From a bacterium (lineage in GTDB: Bacteria; Bacillota; Clostridia; Oscillospirales; Acutalibacteraceae), in the NCBI GenBank assembly GCA_020625875.1, contig JAHLAX010000033.1:84138-148137 (forward strand): 64,000 nt of DNA. Reading direction: 5' to 3'. Below the pieces are notes generated by a model. The model was given only the letters and a program-made list of their open reading frames with translations, had not been told where the DNA came from and did not search any database. Below, one piece after another: positions 26,822-37,200 of the stretch (its first letter is position 1; every line of letters begins with the position of its first letter). Made by a program: the position numbers and the translations under genes.

Positions 26822-27136
26822 TGAAAAAACTTATTGCTCCTAAGAATTACAATAAGGGCGGCTCAAAAAAGTTTTGAGCCGCCCACAGACTGTAGAAAAA
26901 CTCAGAATTCGTGAAAGCGGATTCCGAGTTTATCTACAGTCTGAAAGGACACCAAAAAATGGTGTCCTTTTTTGTGTTGGTGGAGATAACTACGTTTCAT
27001 CTATTGTAAAAGTAACGTTTCGCCTGTTACCACCTCTCAATTGGTGAAGTTCGGCTAACGCTACGGGCTAAAAACGCTCCCCCGGAGCGTTTTCTTTACG
27101 CCCTTTCGAGCCCCGTTATCTCTTTTTCGCCAACAT
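26822..27136. repeat. Non-coding mosaic of hairpins and tRNA-tail copies
   Basis: No gene is seen. Contents: a perfect 13-bp stem at 26856-26868/26872-26884; a 58-nt stem-loop at 26886-26943 (11 + 6 + 4 bp); a second copy of the tRNA-Ala tail plus terminator at 26944-26990; a terminator-like stem at 27071-27080/27084-27093; and 18 bp of the tRNA T-arm/acceptor in inverted orientation at 27105-27122. It looks like debris of duplication or integration beside the tRNA gene. Confidence 0.7.
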
Positions 27137-27166
27137 AAAAAGGACACCAAAAATGGTGTCCTTTTT
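27137..27166 (-). terminator. Terminator of tRNA-Ala
   Basis: AAAAAGGACACCA/TGGTGTCCTTTTT stem directly downstream of the tRNA 3' end, T5 on the minus strand. Confidence 0.85.
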
Positions 27167-27170
27167 GCGT

Positions 27171-27246
27171 TGGTGGAGATAACGGGGCTCGAACCCGTGA
27201 CCTCTTGACTGCCAGTCAAGCACTCTCCCAGCTGAGCTATACCCCC
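27171..27246 (-). tRNA. tRNA-Ala (GGC anticodon)
   Basis: 76 nt including encoded CCA. Acceptor GGGGGTA pairs with TATCTCC (two G-U pairs), D-arm GCTC/GAGT, anticodon stem CTTGA/TCAAG with loop CTGGCAG giving anticodon GGC, T-arm ACGGG/CCCGT with TTCGAGC loop. Positions 32 and 38 are C and G and could pair; tRNA-Ala(GGC) of other bacteria also has a Watson-Crick 32-38 pair. Confidence 0.95.
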
Positions 27247-27291
27247 TGATGCAATTGATATTATATACAAAAAAGCTGTTGTTGTCAATAA

Positions 27292-27319
27292 GGCTGTCCC
27301 AAATAAATTCGGGACAGCC
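27292..27319 (-). terminator. Hairpin after amylase gene, probable terminator
   Basis: GGCTGTCCC/GGGACAGCC 9-bp stem with a 10-nt loop, 13 nt after the amylase stop. The T-tract on the minus strand is weak (TTATTG). Confidence 0.55.
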
Positions 27320-27331
27320 CATTTTCTTTTA

Positions 27332-29326
27332 TCACGGTATAGCGTAATTGTAGTTTGGTTTCAGGTCAAGACCTTGTTCGCCCTGCCCCGGATACTGGTT
27401 TTCGCCGTCGTTAAAGATTACATACGCTTTTGTCCAGTCCTCTTTAATCTTATAGGAATATGTGTTGCCGCTTTCCTTGGTCATCTCATAACCCGGCCAA
27501 GCCATCTCCTGTGTATCGCCGAAATAAATATATACATTTACAACATCTTTCCAAGAAGAAGGCTTCGTGAATGTTATACTGTCACCCTTTTTAACGCCCT
27601 GTCCCGCGAATGTTATCTCGGGGTTAGTAAAGCAGTACTTCATATATGTTGCGGTACCCTTATCGTTCTCGCCAAAGAGTTCGAGCTTTATAGCGCCCTT
27701 TTTCATATCCTTTGAGGTAAGAGTTAATTTATCACCGTTTTTGTAGCTCTTCTTTTTACCGTCGTTGATTGAATAAGAGGCGTTAGCGGCGTCTTTGCTT
27801 TCGAGCTTAACCTCAACGCTTTCGCCGCTGAACGCGGGAGTTGTATCATCGCTGATTTTTACAACCGCGCTCTTATCGCGCGAAACGTAGCCGTCGTTGT
27901 AGAGAACTACTACGGTGTTTTCGGGGATAGCTTTTTCGGATGAAAGCTTGCCGCCATTAACGGTATACTCTGTCTTGCCGTCAACACGGTCAACATATGT
28001 GCCGTCCTTAAGGTCGGTATCCATATTGAGCTTGAGTTTTCCCGATGTATTAACTATAACAGCGCCCTTGTCTCCGCGGCAAATCTCAACAGCCGAGTTA
28101 TCACCGTCGGGATTGTATAACTTTTCTTTCTCGCCTACCATAGCGTTGCGGAAGAAGTTAACTTCTTTTACATAGCTGTTCTTATAGAACTGATCGCCGC
28201 TCGCGCCGATATAGTTCATTGTGCCCCATTGATTCTCTACAGAGTTGCCATAGGGACGATCAAAGAACAACGGAGTACCCTTGGCTCTTGCCGTTAAAAC
28301 AGCGTAGCCGAGGATAACCTGCTTGTCGTCCATCTGAGCCCAGTTGCCGTCGTTGATATAGTTATCGTGAGACTCAACCCATGTTACGCAATCTTCCTTA
28401 TCGCCGACACGCAGATTGCTGATATTATCCGCTGAAAGAGTATTATAGATTATCGCGCTGCGTATAGTTCCGCCGTACGAGCTTGCCGCGCAGGCACCTA
28501 TAGTTTTGATATAGTCGCCGATACGGTCATTATCGCCCTGCAAAACTTCGCCGTAGTTAAAAATTCTCTTAGCGTCCTTAATATCAGATGTGACTCTATT
28601 CCAGAAATTATTTTTGACACCCTTAGTTTCTGTCGGGTCATCGGGCAAACCGATATGTTTGGCGGCGTCGTACCTGAATCCGTCGGCACCGCAGGTGATA
28701 CAGTCATTGAGATACTTTATGAAATAATCCTGGAACTTCTTGTTCTCAGTATTGATGTCGGGAAGTCCGCCCATCTTGTATGTAGTGCACTGAAGTCTGT
28801 TGCCATAGTCTGAAATATCCTTATCATTGTTTTTGTGATAAAGATTGTCTATACCGCCGACAGCTTCGAGCAGATTGTTGTTGATTTCGTCAGTTGTGGG
28901 AGTAGTATGGTTCGGAACAACGTCTACAATAACCTTAACACCGAGTTTGTCAGCTTTTTCGCACATTGTTTTGAACTGGTCGCGCGTGCCGAGCTGGTAA
29001 TTGCCGATTGTATAATCGGTCGGCTGGAAATGGTAATACCACTTACCGTCGCCGTAAAGCTGCATACCGCCGTTCTCGCCCTTAAGACACTCGTTAATCG
29101 GCGAGGTCTGGATTGTGCTGAAGCCCGCCGCGGCTATATCCTCGAGTGAGTTTGTGATCGTCTCAAAATCCCAGCAGAAGCAGTGGAGTATTGAGCCGTC
29201 CTTGATATTTTTTGTCAGAGACGCGGTTTTATCGCCGTCAGAACCAGCGCCGCAAGAGCTCATGCTAAACGCCGCTAAAGAAGCGATAAGAACAGCTAAA
29301 AAAATTGATGTGACTTTTTTAAGCAT
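27332..29326 (-). CDS. Secreted lipoprotein alpha-amylase (GH13) with C-terminal starch-binding module
   Basis: 664 aa from ATG 29324-29326 (GGAGGT upstream; the frame is open 25 codons further). Signal peptide with lipobox Cys25 (SMSSC), so probably anchored outside the membrane. GH13 motifs: VIVDVVPNH (132-140), nucleophile Asp220 in GFRYDAAKH, Glu260 in FNYGEVLQ, HD at 320-321 in WVESHDNY; pattern like Bacillus AmyE. The C-terminal 100 residues (VNVYIYFGDTQEMAWPGYEM) resemble a CBM26 starch-binding module. No dockerin is visible. Divergent from a cohesin-like protein gene. Confidence 0.92.
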   Translation of the reverse strand: MLKKVTSIFLAVLIASLAAFSMSSCGAGSDGDKTASLTKNIKDGSILHCFCWDFETITNSLEDIAAAGFSTIQTSPINECLKGENGGMQLYGDGKWYYHFQPTDYTIGNYQLGTRDQFKTMCEKADKLGVKVIVDVVPNHTTPTTDEINNNLLEAVGGIDNLYHKNNDKDISDYGNRLQCTTYKMGGLPDINTENKKFQDYFIKYLNDCITCGADGFRYDAAKHIGLPDDPTETKGVKNNFWNRVTSDIKDAKRIFNYGEVLQGDNDRIGDYIKTIGACAASSYGGTIRSAIIYNTLSADNISNLRVGDKEDCVTWVESHDNYINDGNWAQMDDKQVILGYAVLTARAKGTPLFFDRPYGNSVENQWGTMNYIGASGDQFYKNSYVKEVNFFRNAMVGEKEKLYNPDGDNSAVEICRGDKGAVIVNTSGKLKLNMDTDLKDGTYVDRVDGKTEYTVNGGKLSSEKAIPENTVVVLYNDGYVSRDKSAVVKISDDTTPAFSGESVEVKLESKDAANASYSINDGKKKSYKNGDKLTLTSKDMKKGAIKLELFGENDKGTATYMKYCFTNPEITFAGQGVKKGDSITFTKPSSWKDVVNVYIYFGDTQEMAWPGYEMTKESGNTYSYKIKEDWTKAYVIFNDGENQYPGQGEQGLDLKPNYNYAIP

Positions 29327-29351
29327 GGTATACCTCCATATAACTTGATAT

Positions 29352-29375
29352 ATATATAATAACATATATAATAAC
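29352..29375. repeat. 12-bp tandem repeat in amylase upstream region
   Basis: Two back-to-back copies of ATATATAATAAC at 29352-29363 and 29364-29375, between the amylase start and the divergent gene; may overlap the amylase promoter. Confidence 0.6.
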
Positions 29376-29490
29376 ACTTTTCCTATATTCAAATGCAACA
29401 AAAATTTAGCAAAAAAATATACAAATTTAACTATAGATTTTTTTAAAAATATATGTTAGAATAGAATAGATTAAAAGGAGGTTTTTCAAA

Positions 29491-30570
29491 ATGAAAAAAA
29501 TTACCGCTATTTTATTATCCGTTTTAATGATTTTAGGCTGCGCTTCGGTTATGGCTGTATCAGCCGCTACCCCTGTAGCCACAATCAATGTAAACGGTGT
29601 TGATTATCAAACTTCTGTCGGCAGAACAGTTACATATACTGTTAACCTTCAGAACGCTAAAAAGATTTCTAACGGTGAATTCGGTATCAACTATCCTCAG
29701 ACGCTCCTCGAAGTTTCGAGCCTCAGCTTCCCTCTTGTTCAGAATATGAGCTTAGCTTACAATTACACACAGAACAGATTTAACTTAATCAGCTTTAATT
29801 TCTCTGATGCTAATACTGAGAATGCCGCGGATTTCACAGGCGGCGCGGTTCTGGCTACTGTAAGTTTCAAGGTTAAAGCTGAAGGCACAGGCTATATCTA
29901 CCTCACAAAAGAAGCTATGAGCAGCATAGAGATGGTTACGATTCCTAATGGTAATGGAGAAAACGAAGAGATTCCTATTATTGTTGACGAGCTGCCGAAC
30001 GCTACATTCACCGAAACATTTACAGGCTACGGCATTGACCCCGAGACTACTATCTCCGCTAAGGCGGCTAAGAGCTCAATCTATGTAGGCTCAACAACTT
30101 CAGTTAAGGCTACTGTTAAATACGGCAAAGGAACAACAACATTCTCATCAAGCAACAAGTCAATCGCGACAGTAACCTCAAAGGGCGTTGTTAAGGGCGT
30201 CAAAGCTGGTACTGTTAAAATCACAGCCAAGAACAACGGCAAGAGCGCTACTGCTACTATCAAGGTTGTCAACAAAAAGGCAAACACTCTTTCTGTAAAG
30301 GGTAAGACAATCAAAGCTAATTCCAAGAAGAACACAACCTTCGCTAAGACAAAGGCATTCACTATCAAGAACGCCAAGGGCACAGTAACCTTCAAGAAGG
30401 CAAGCGGCGATAAGAAAGTTTCTATCAACGCTAAGACAGGCAAGATCACCGTTAAGAAAGGTCTAAAGAAGAACAAGACTTACAAGGTTAAGTTTAAGGT
30501 TACAGCAGCGGGCACATCCGTTTATAAGGCAGGCTCAAAGACTGTAACAGTTAATGTAAAAGTTAAATAA
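29491..30570 (+). CDS. Secreted protein with cohesin-like domain, Big2 domain and Lys-rich tail
   Basis: 359 aa. Signal peptide to about residue 25 (MAVSA). Residues about 30-180 match the cohesin pattern: VTYTVNLQNA, FGINYPQTLLEVSSL and GGAVLATVSFKVKAEGTG. Residues about 188-265 are a bacterial Ig-like group 2 domain (SSSNKSIATVTSKGVVKGVK), followed by a basic repeat-like module (KKASGDKKVSINAKTGKITV). Cohesins bind dockerins in cellulosomes and in the Ruminococcus bromii amylosome; the neighbouring amylase makes a starch-related role plausible. AAAAGGAGG precedes the ATG. The cohesin call is tentative. Confidence 0.65.
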   Translation: MKKITAILLSVLMILGCASVMAVSAATPVATINVNGVDYQTSVGRTVTYTVNLQNAKKISNGEFGINYPQTLLEVSSLSFPLVQNMSLAYNYTQNRFNLISFNFSDANTENAADFTGGAVLATVSFKVKAEGTGYIYLTKEAMSSIEMVTIPNGNGENEEIPIIVDELPNATFTETFTGYGIDPETTISAKAAKSSIYVGSTTSVKATVKYGKGTTTFSSSNKSIATVTSKGVVKGVKAGTVKITAKNNGKSATATIKVVNKKANTLSVKGKTIKANSKKNTTFAKTKAFTIKNAKGTVTFKKASGDKKVSINAKTGKITVKKGLKKNKTYKVKFKVTAAGTSVYKAGSKTVTVNVKVK

Positions 30571-30589
30571 GATTACAAATAATTCAGAG

Positions 30590-30616
30590 GGCTGACGAAA
30601 AGTCAGCCCTCTTTTT
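30590..30616 (+). terminator. Terminator of the cohesin-like gene
   Basis: Long GC-rich stem AGAGGGCTGAC/GTCAGCCCTCT with GAAAA loop followed by T5-6 on the plus strand. Confidence 0.9.
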
Positions 30617-30618
30617 TC

Positions 30619-30645
30619 GGGAGCGGCAGGAGCAGCTCCCCTACA
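30619..30645. repeat. REP-like 27-bp element, copy 1
   Basis: Starts GGGAGC and carries its complement GCTCCC after a 10-nt loop, then CTACA. Abuts the addA stop codon. Same sequence at 47876-47902, and with one change at 48460-48486. Confidence 0.85.
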
Positions 30646-33600
30646 TTATACAACAATAGATTTATTAAGGTGGATTGAGTAGATAATAATTTCTTTAACC
30701 CTGAGGTTCATTGTTTCTTCAAGGGCGGATTTGTAGAGCTCAACCTGCTTATGATACATATCAACGAGCTTATTTACATCCTTTACCCTGTCGGTTTTAT
30801 AATCAACAATAACAACCTCGTTATCCTCGACAAACGCCAAATCTACAGCGCCCTGCATAATAATCTTGGTGTTTTTGAACTTGTCGTCGATATTGCTGTT
30901 ATAATCGGACGCGTTAATCTTAACCGTGAACGTATACTCGCGGAAGTATTCGTCGCTGTTAATCACACGATCAATCAACTCACTGTTCAAAAATTCTTTT
31001 ATAGAATTAAAATCAAGCAGTTTATATTCAACATCTGACAGAAAACCGTTTTTAACGAGACGCTGAGCTTCTAGCTCGGCGTTTTCTCTTGCTTTAATAA
31101 TATCACAACGCTCCATAAAGCTGTGAAAAGCCGCACCTCTGAGAGCGCCTGTCGGTTTGTCATCGGACAAAAAGCTTGGTTTTAAAAGAAGCTTGTTGAA
31201 AATTTTGTTATCTTTATGCGAAAGCTCGGAGGCGCTGACCTTCTGGGGCAATAATTCAAGGGGTTTATTCTTGTACTGAAAGGCGAGTCTTTCTTTAAAT
31301 TTTGCCAGAATCCGCGCATCAGGTTTTACTGGGTTTTCGGATTTTGCTTTCGGTTTGAAGCTGTCGTTATCATCATAATCTTCAGGCTCGGCGACCACGC
31401 TCAGTTTCCAAGGGCGATAATCTTCGCTGTAGTTAGCGTAATCGGGTTCAATATTTTCCCGAATACCCTTACACGACGGATTTGAAAGCGCCGCCAAAAA
31501 CAACCAGTCAGAAAAACAAGTTGAGCGCTTTATCAGATACGGTGACAAAGGATAAGTTGTAATCCGAGATTCAAGCTTACCAATGTAACCCTTTGGATTT
31601 TGTTGAGCTGAGGTTATTATAAGCCGCTCCTCTGCCCTTGTCATCGCGACATAAAGAATACGCATCTCCTCTGAAAGCTGAGAGTCAGCACTCATTAACG
31701 AAACAGCCTTGCGCTGAATAGTATCGTACTTTATAAGATTATACAGATACCGAATACCAACTCCGCCAGAGTTGTTGACTATCATATCGGACGTAGTATC
31801 CTGCAGGTTGAATTTAATTGAAGTGGCGGACAAAAAGCACACGGGAAATTCAAGTCCTTTGCTAGCGTGCACACTCATAATACGCACAGCGTTGAGGTTA
31901 TCGAGTCCTGGCTCATCGCCGGAGTTGATAATGGTCCCGTTATCTCTCATTCTGTCAATAAAGTATATAAAAGAAGTCAGAGATTTATATCCGCTGCCCG
32001 CGTATTTTCGGGCGTACTCCTGAAGCAGATTGAGATTTTTTGACGGCATACCGTTTATTGCTGTAACTATAGAGCCAAAGCCTGTCGTCCTGAGAATAAC
32101 GCCAATCAGCCTGTCGACAGAGGTTGTGACGGCGAGCGTACGCATTTTACTGATAAAGTCAATAAAATCTTTGCACTTATCATTATACTCCGCGCTCGAT
32201 TTTACGGAATTATATATGGGTACGCGGCGGTTGTCCGCGCGGATTTCAGCCATATCATCAGCACTAAAGCCGAATATCGGGCTCATCAATACAGACAGCA
32301 GAGGAATATCCTGAACGGGATTGTCGATAACCCTGAGGAGGTTGAGCATAACTTTAATCTCGTTCTCCTCAAAGAAATTGTTTTTCTCGGTCGAGAGGAC
32401 AGGAATACCGTATTCTTTAAGAACGTTTGAGAAGGTTACGGCTCTGCGGGTATCGCCTCTGGCGCTTCTGAGCAGTATAGCAAAATCGCCGAAGCTGACG
32501 TTTCGTGTAGAATCGCCGTCTTTTACCTGAAGCTTGTTTTTCATCAGGTCTATTATTTTTTCGGCTATTCTCGCGGCCTCAAATTTGTCTTTTGTTTCGT
32601 CTTCCTCTTTATTGAGCTTTGAGGTATCAATGAGCATAAGCTCCATATTAGGCTCTGAGTTTTCGGGATAGGACGCGCCGCATATGAGCTTTTCCTCATC
32701 GTTATACTCAACGCCGCCCATCTCCTTGGACATCAGCGAAGCGAACACAAAGTTGCACGCCTCAATCACGCCGAGACGGCTGCGGAAGTTTTTGTCGAGA
32801 ACAATCTTCGCGGGATAGACGGGATTTTCTCTGTCATAACTTTGATAGTTATCTTTATAGTTTATAAAAATATCGGGCTTAGCCTGGCGGAAACCGTAAA
32901 TACTCTGTTTAACGTCGCCCACCACAAAAAGATTGTTTCTGTTATGAGTTACAGCTTTGAAAATTAAATCCTGAGTATCGTTTATATCCTGAAACTCATC
33001 AACCATAACCATATCAAACTCATCAGCTATTTCCTCGGAAATATCTGTAAAAGAAATTTTACCGCCGTTATTATCACAGAGGAGCTTGACGGTCAGGTGC
33101 TCAATATCAGAATAGGTCAGCAGGTTCTTATCGGTTTTGAGCTGCTCAAATTCACTGATAAATCTTTTAACGCAGTCAAACAGAGCTTTTATCAAGGGAT
33201 AAAGCTTTTTGGTTTCTTTTTCGATAGTTTTCATGTCAGAGATAAAAACAGATTTAAGGCTTTTTATCTCGTCTTTATATGTATTTCTGGTATTCTTGAT
33301 TAATTCCTTGTATTTATCGTCGTTAGCGCCGCGGATTACAGGGAATTTTTTTAATTCAAAGCTCTGGAGCTTATCATAAAAGCTGTCCCAGTCATCTCGC
33401 ATAATGTCGGAGTTGAGGTTGTTGATAATCGTGTAATCATCGGTAATTGTCTCGCGAATTTTTTCGAGCTTATCAGGAGCAAGAAAATCATCGAGCTCGA
33501 GGTATTTAAAGCAAGTCTGGTTGAGCTCCAGACAATAGAGCAGGCACTCTCGGGCGTAGTCCATTATATAAGCGAAATAGGGTGTGTCTTTAAAGCTTAC

Positions 33601-34212
33601 TAAATCAGTATCGTAGTACCTGAGCATTTCATCAAGACGATTATCAGGGAACGGAACAGAAGTAAGAAATCTGTAGATACCAAGTATATTCTTTTTTAAA
33701 TTGTCATCGTTGCGGTGGGAACATACTGCGCTGACGAGATTTAAAAAACTCTTATCGTTCTGACGATAAAAGAAATCGAGTGTATTATCGACAGCCTTAT
33801 TAAGCAGTATGCTTTCCTCGCCTGCGTCGGGAATATTAAAATCACGCTGAATATCTAGCTTATAGAAATAACGGCGCACAAAATCAGTACAGAACGAATC
33901 AATTGTGGAAATTCTCGCGCTGTAAAGCAGGTGCTTTTGGGTAAGCAGATATTTATTGTACGGGTCGTCATTAAGCAGATTATTTATCGCGGCTTCGATA
34001 CGGGAGCGCATTTCAAAGGTCGCGGCGCGGGTAAAGGTGACGACAAGCATTCTGTCTATCGAGACAGGGTTATTCTCGTCAGTTAAAGCGTCAATAATTC
34101 GCTGAACTAAAACAGCGGTTTTGCCAGAGCCCGCGGCAGCTGAGACAAGTACGTTGCCGCCTCGCGCCTTAATGGCGTCATACTGGGCGGGAGTGGGATT
34201 AAAGTTACTCAT
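30646..34212 (-). CDS. addA: ATP-dependent helicase/nuclease subunit A
   Basis: 1188 aa; start at ATG 34210-34212 with AAAGGAG upstream (frame open 43 codons further). UvrD-like helicase: Walker A VSAAAGSGKTAVLVQRI near the N-terminus, MVDEFQDINDTQ (Walker B), DVKQSIYGFRQAKP, VRIMSVHASKGLEFPVCF and VAMTRAEERL. C-terminal RecB-family nuclease with VIVDYKTDRV. With AddB it processes double-strand breaks to recombinogenic ends in place of RecBCD. Overlaps addB by 8 nt. Confidence 0.96.
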   Translation of the reverse strand: MSNFNPTPAQYDAIKARGGNVLVSAAAGSGKTAVLVQRIIDALTDENNPVSIDRMLVVTFTRAATFEMRSRIEAAINNLLNDDPYNKYLLTQKHLLYSARISTIDSFCTDFVRRYFYKLDIQRDFNIPDAGEESILLNKAVDNTLDFFYRQNDKSFLNLVSAVCSHRNDDNLKKNILGIYRFLTSVPFPDNRLDEMLRYYDTDLVSFKDTPYFAYIMDYARECLLYCLELNQTCFKYLELDDFLAPDKLEKIRETITDDYTIINNLNSDIMRDDWDSFYDKLQSFELKKFPVIRGANDDKYKELIKNTRNTYKDEIKSLKSVFISDMKTIEKETKKLYPLIKALFDCVKRFISEFEQLKTDKNLLTYSDIEHLTVKLLCDNNGGKISFTDISEEIADEFDMVMVDEFQDINDTQDLIFKAVTHNRNNLFVVGDVKQSIYGFRQAKPDIFINYKDNYQSYDRENPVYPAKIVLDKNFRSRLGVIEACNFVFASLMSKEMGGVEYNDEEKLICGASYPENSEPNMELMLIDTSKLNKEEDETKDKFEAARIAEKIIDLMKNKLQVKDGDSTRNVSFGDFAILLRSARGDTRRAVTFSNVLKEYGIPVLSTEKNNFFEENEIKVMLNLLRVIDNPVQDIPLLSVLMSPIFGFSADDMAEIRADNRRVPIYNSVKSSAEYNDKCKDFIDFISKMRTLAVTTSVDRLIGVILRTTGFGSIVTAINGMPSKNLNLLQEYARKYAGSGYKSLTSFIYFIDRMRDNGTIINSGDEPGLDNLNAVRIMSVHASKGLEFPVCFLSATSIKFNLQDTTSDMIVNNSGGVGIRYLYNLIKYDTIQRKAVSLMSADSQLSEEMRILYVAMTRAEERLIITSAQQNPKGYIGKLESRITTYPLSPYLIKRSTCFSDWLFLAALSNPSCKGIRENIEPDYANYSEDYRPWKLSVVAEPEDYDDNDSFKPKAKSENPVKPDARILAKFKERLAFQYKNKPLELLPQKVSASELSHKDNKIFNKLLLKPSFLSDDKPTGALRGAAFHSFMERCDIIKARENAELEAQRLVKNGFLSDVEYKLLDFNSIKEFLNSELIDRVINSDEYFREYTFTVKINASDYNSNIDDKFKNTKIIMQGAVDLAFVEDNEVVIVDYKTDRVKDVNKLVDMYHKQVELYKSALEETMNLRVKEIIIYSIHLNKSIVV

Positions 34213-37200
34213 TATTCTCAGCTCCTTTCTCCAGAATCTGGTATACTTCCTTGGCTGTCGCTTTGTCGGTGTAGCGGTAATCGTCGCCGAACTTACGCAG
34301 GCATACGCTGTCATACGGGCAGTAAGCGCAGCCGTTCTCAACGCCTTTGACAGGCTTCGCCTCTACCCTGCCGTCAAGAAGCGATTGTCCCATAGCGCGG
34401 ATAGTATCGTCAATCTTCTCAAAAATCATATTTAACTGAGCGCTGTCGGCAAGGGTATCGGAGTATTTATCATCAACAAGCTTTTTTGACAGCTTTATAT
34501 AGTCGCCGTTATTGTCCATACGGCTTATAACCTCGGAATCATTGAGCACAAGACCATTCATTTTGAGCTGGTCATTGAACTTGCCCTCAATGTTCTTTTC
34601 ATCACTGCTTATTACGGGCGCGAACGCAGGCATATACAGTATACCCGAGGGAATCAGGCGCTTTTTATAATACTGCTCGCCGTTCTTCTGTACCGTGCGG
34701 AGATATATGAGCATCTGCATATTGATGCCGTAAAGAATATCGTAGAGCTTAAAGGTCTTTTTGCCTGTTTTATAATCTACAATCCTGATGTAGTACTCGT
34801 CATCGTTCTTGGGGCTTATATCAACCCTGTCGATAAAGCCGTTTACGATAACGCCGTGCTCATTATCAATATCAACCTTATAAGGCGGGATTTCGCCGTC
34901 GGAGCCTACGCGGAGCTCAAAATCAACAGGCGTAAAATCGCTGTGAGAAAGCTGCTTGATGAGCTGTTTTGTGAGCGCGAACATATTAGCTTTGAGGCGC
35001 TCGAATAGATTGGCGAAGGACTCGGGCTTATCTTCAAGTCCGCCGTAGTTTTCGTCAGTATAAGCTTTTGTTATTATGTCAACAGAGTTTTTAATATCCT
35101 TGTCGCTCAACGAATTGAGTACCGACTTGTTGTGGCGCTTTAAGAAATTCTCAAGGAAGTAGTGTACAACGTTGCCGACCTGTATAGCGTCGATAACAGC
35201 CGCTCCCCTCTCCTTTGCCTTAAGTCCGTAATTGCAAAAATACTGAAAAGCGCAGAGATGGTACTTCTCAAGCTGTGAGGCTGAGATTTTAATATCCCTG
35301 CCGAAAAGCTTTTCGGCTATGGCTTTATTTTCAATCCTGAACGGCTTTTTATTAAGTACGTTCTCGATTCGCTTTACATCGGTTTTGTACGAATCAAGCG
35401 AACTGAAATAGTCCTTAAGAGCAGTTATCTCAGAGGTTTTATCGTTGAATTTTTCAGCCATATATTCAAACGCCTGACGCTCGTTATATAGTTCAAAAGC
35501 CTCGCTGACATCAATTGAGGTGGAGTGGATACGGCTCGAAAACATCCGCTCAACCTCATAATAAATCTCGGACGGTAAGAATGATTCTCCCGAATAATTA
35601 CCCGCGTATAAAGTTACAAAGAGTTTTTCGCTCGGAGAGGTCAGGGCGCAGTACGCCAGATACTTTTCGTGAGCGGCAAGCTCCTCCAAGCTGTCTGTCA
35701 AAGGTATATTATTCTCAATCAAAACGCGACGTTCCGTCTCGGAAAAAGCTCCCGCGGTCTTGGGCACTGAGGGAAAGACTCCGTCAACCGCTCCGATTAC
35801 AAATACAGCCTTAGCGCCGCTGAGACGCACACGATCAGCGACACCGACATTCACCTGGTCCTGATAGGACGGAATATCGCTGAATCTTATATCGGCAATA
35901 AGATAATCAAGATACTCCTTGTATTTTTTCAGGCTGAGAACATCATTTCCCGCTGTGGCAACAAGCTTATCGAGGGATTCAATAAAGAGGTTATAAACAC
36001 GAACTTCCTCGTCAGCCTCGGCGACAAAACCCTCGGACACGAGCTTATCATAAAGGCTGTCAACAGCCTCATCAATTTTATACTCATTCATCAAATCATA
36101 GAGCGCTTTTGAAATTTCACGGACAGTCGCATTTTTTGATTTATTATTAAAACTCAGCAACGGCTCAACAGCGTATTTTCTGGTTTTTTCTATTTGCTCG
36201 AGCTTCTTTTCGTCAGAGGGCGTCAACTTCTCCAAACCAGAGGGATTGAAGGTAAACTCATTCTTAAGGGCGCTTCGGTCAAGATTCCATGTGAACAGAT
36301 AGTTCTCAAAATCGGCGATTTCAAGCTCTGAAAGACTGACAAGCTCGGTTTTAAGCATAGAAAGCAAACGCTCACGCTCAAAGCCGTAAATCAAAAACTC
36401 AAGCGCGGAAGAAACGAAACGAATCACAGGACGGTTATAAACATCCTTGGGGACATTCATAAAATACGGAATCTCAAATTTATCAAACTCAGTGTCAAGG
36501 ATTCCGCTGTACATATTTATGTCGCGACATATTACGGCTATATCCTTATAATTATAGCCGCTGTCAATAATCAAGCTCTTGATTTTTCGCGCGACAAAGC
36601 CTGCCTCACGATATATGTCGGAAGCGATAAATGTTTCGATATTCTTAGTTTTTTCTTTATATTCGGCGGAGTTGTTTCTGAATATATTTTCTTCAATAAA
36701 AGGTATTTCTACGCTTTCAGAACGCAGCATTTTATCAAAAACTATATCTTCGCTCCGCTCAATTGAGTTGCGTTTAGCTATTCGGCTGATGTGTTTATAG
36801 GTACGGTAGGTTGTGAAAAAAACATCACTGTCTTTATAAGCTAAATCAAGATTGAGGGTAATATAAAAATCCTTTGAGCGGTGCATAAGCGTCGAGAGCA
36901 CCTCGAGCTGTTGATATGTAAAACCGCTGAAGGAATTGACAACAATTGTATAATCCTCAAACAGCGAACTGTCCGTAAGCGCGGTATTGAGGCGGTTGAG
37001 ATTGTCGAGCGGGTCAATATATGTACCCGTTAGAATCGCGTCATACGCTTCAAGCACAAGAGAGGTTTCGAATAGCTTTTGGCTCAGTGTTTCGCTCTCT
37101 ATATTCTCGCGCGCGGATTCAATCATCTCTGGTGTAATGTTATCCTTCTTCCACTCTGAGAGCGAGTGAAGCATTAACTCGAGCGAGGACTTGCGGGTTT

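Noticed and set aside
27061..27322. Two open frames of 68-76 codons on the minus strand
   Set aside because: They read straight through the tRNA-Ala gene and its terminator; the peptide GGIAQLGECLTGSQ is the usual artefact of translating a tRNA.
30081..30476. 131-codon minus-strand frame opposite the cohesin-like gene
   Set aside because: Hydrophobic shadow of a Lys-rich coding region, without start signals.
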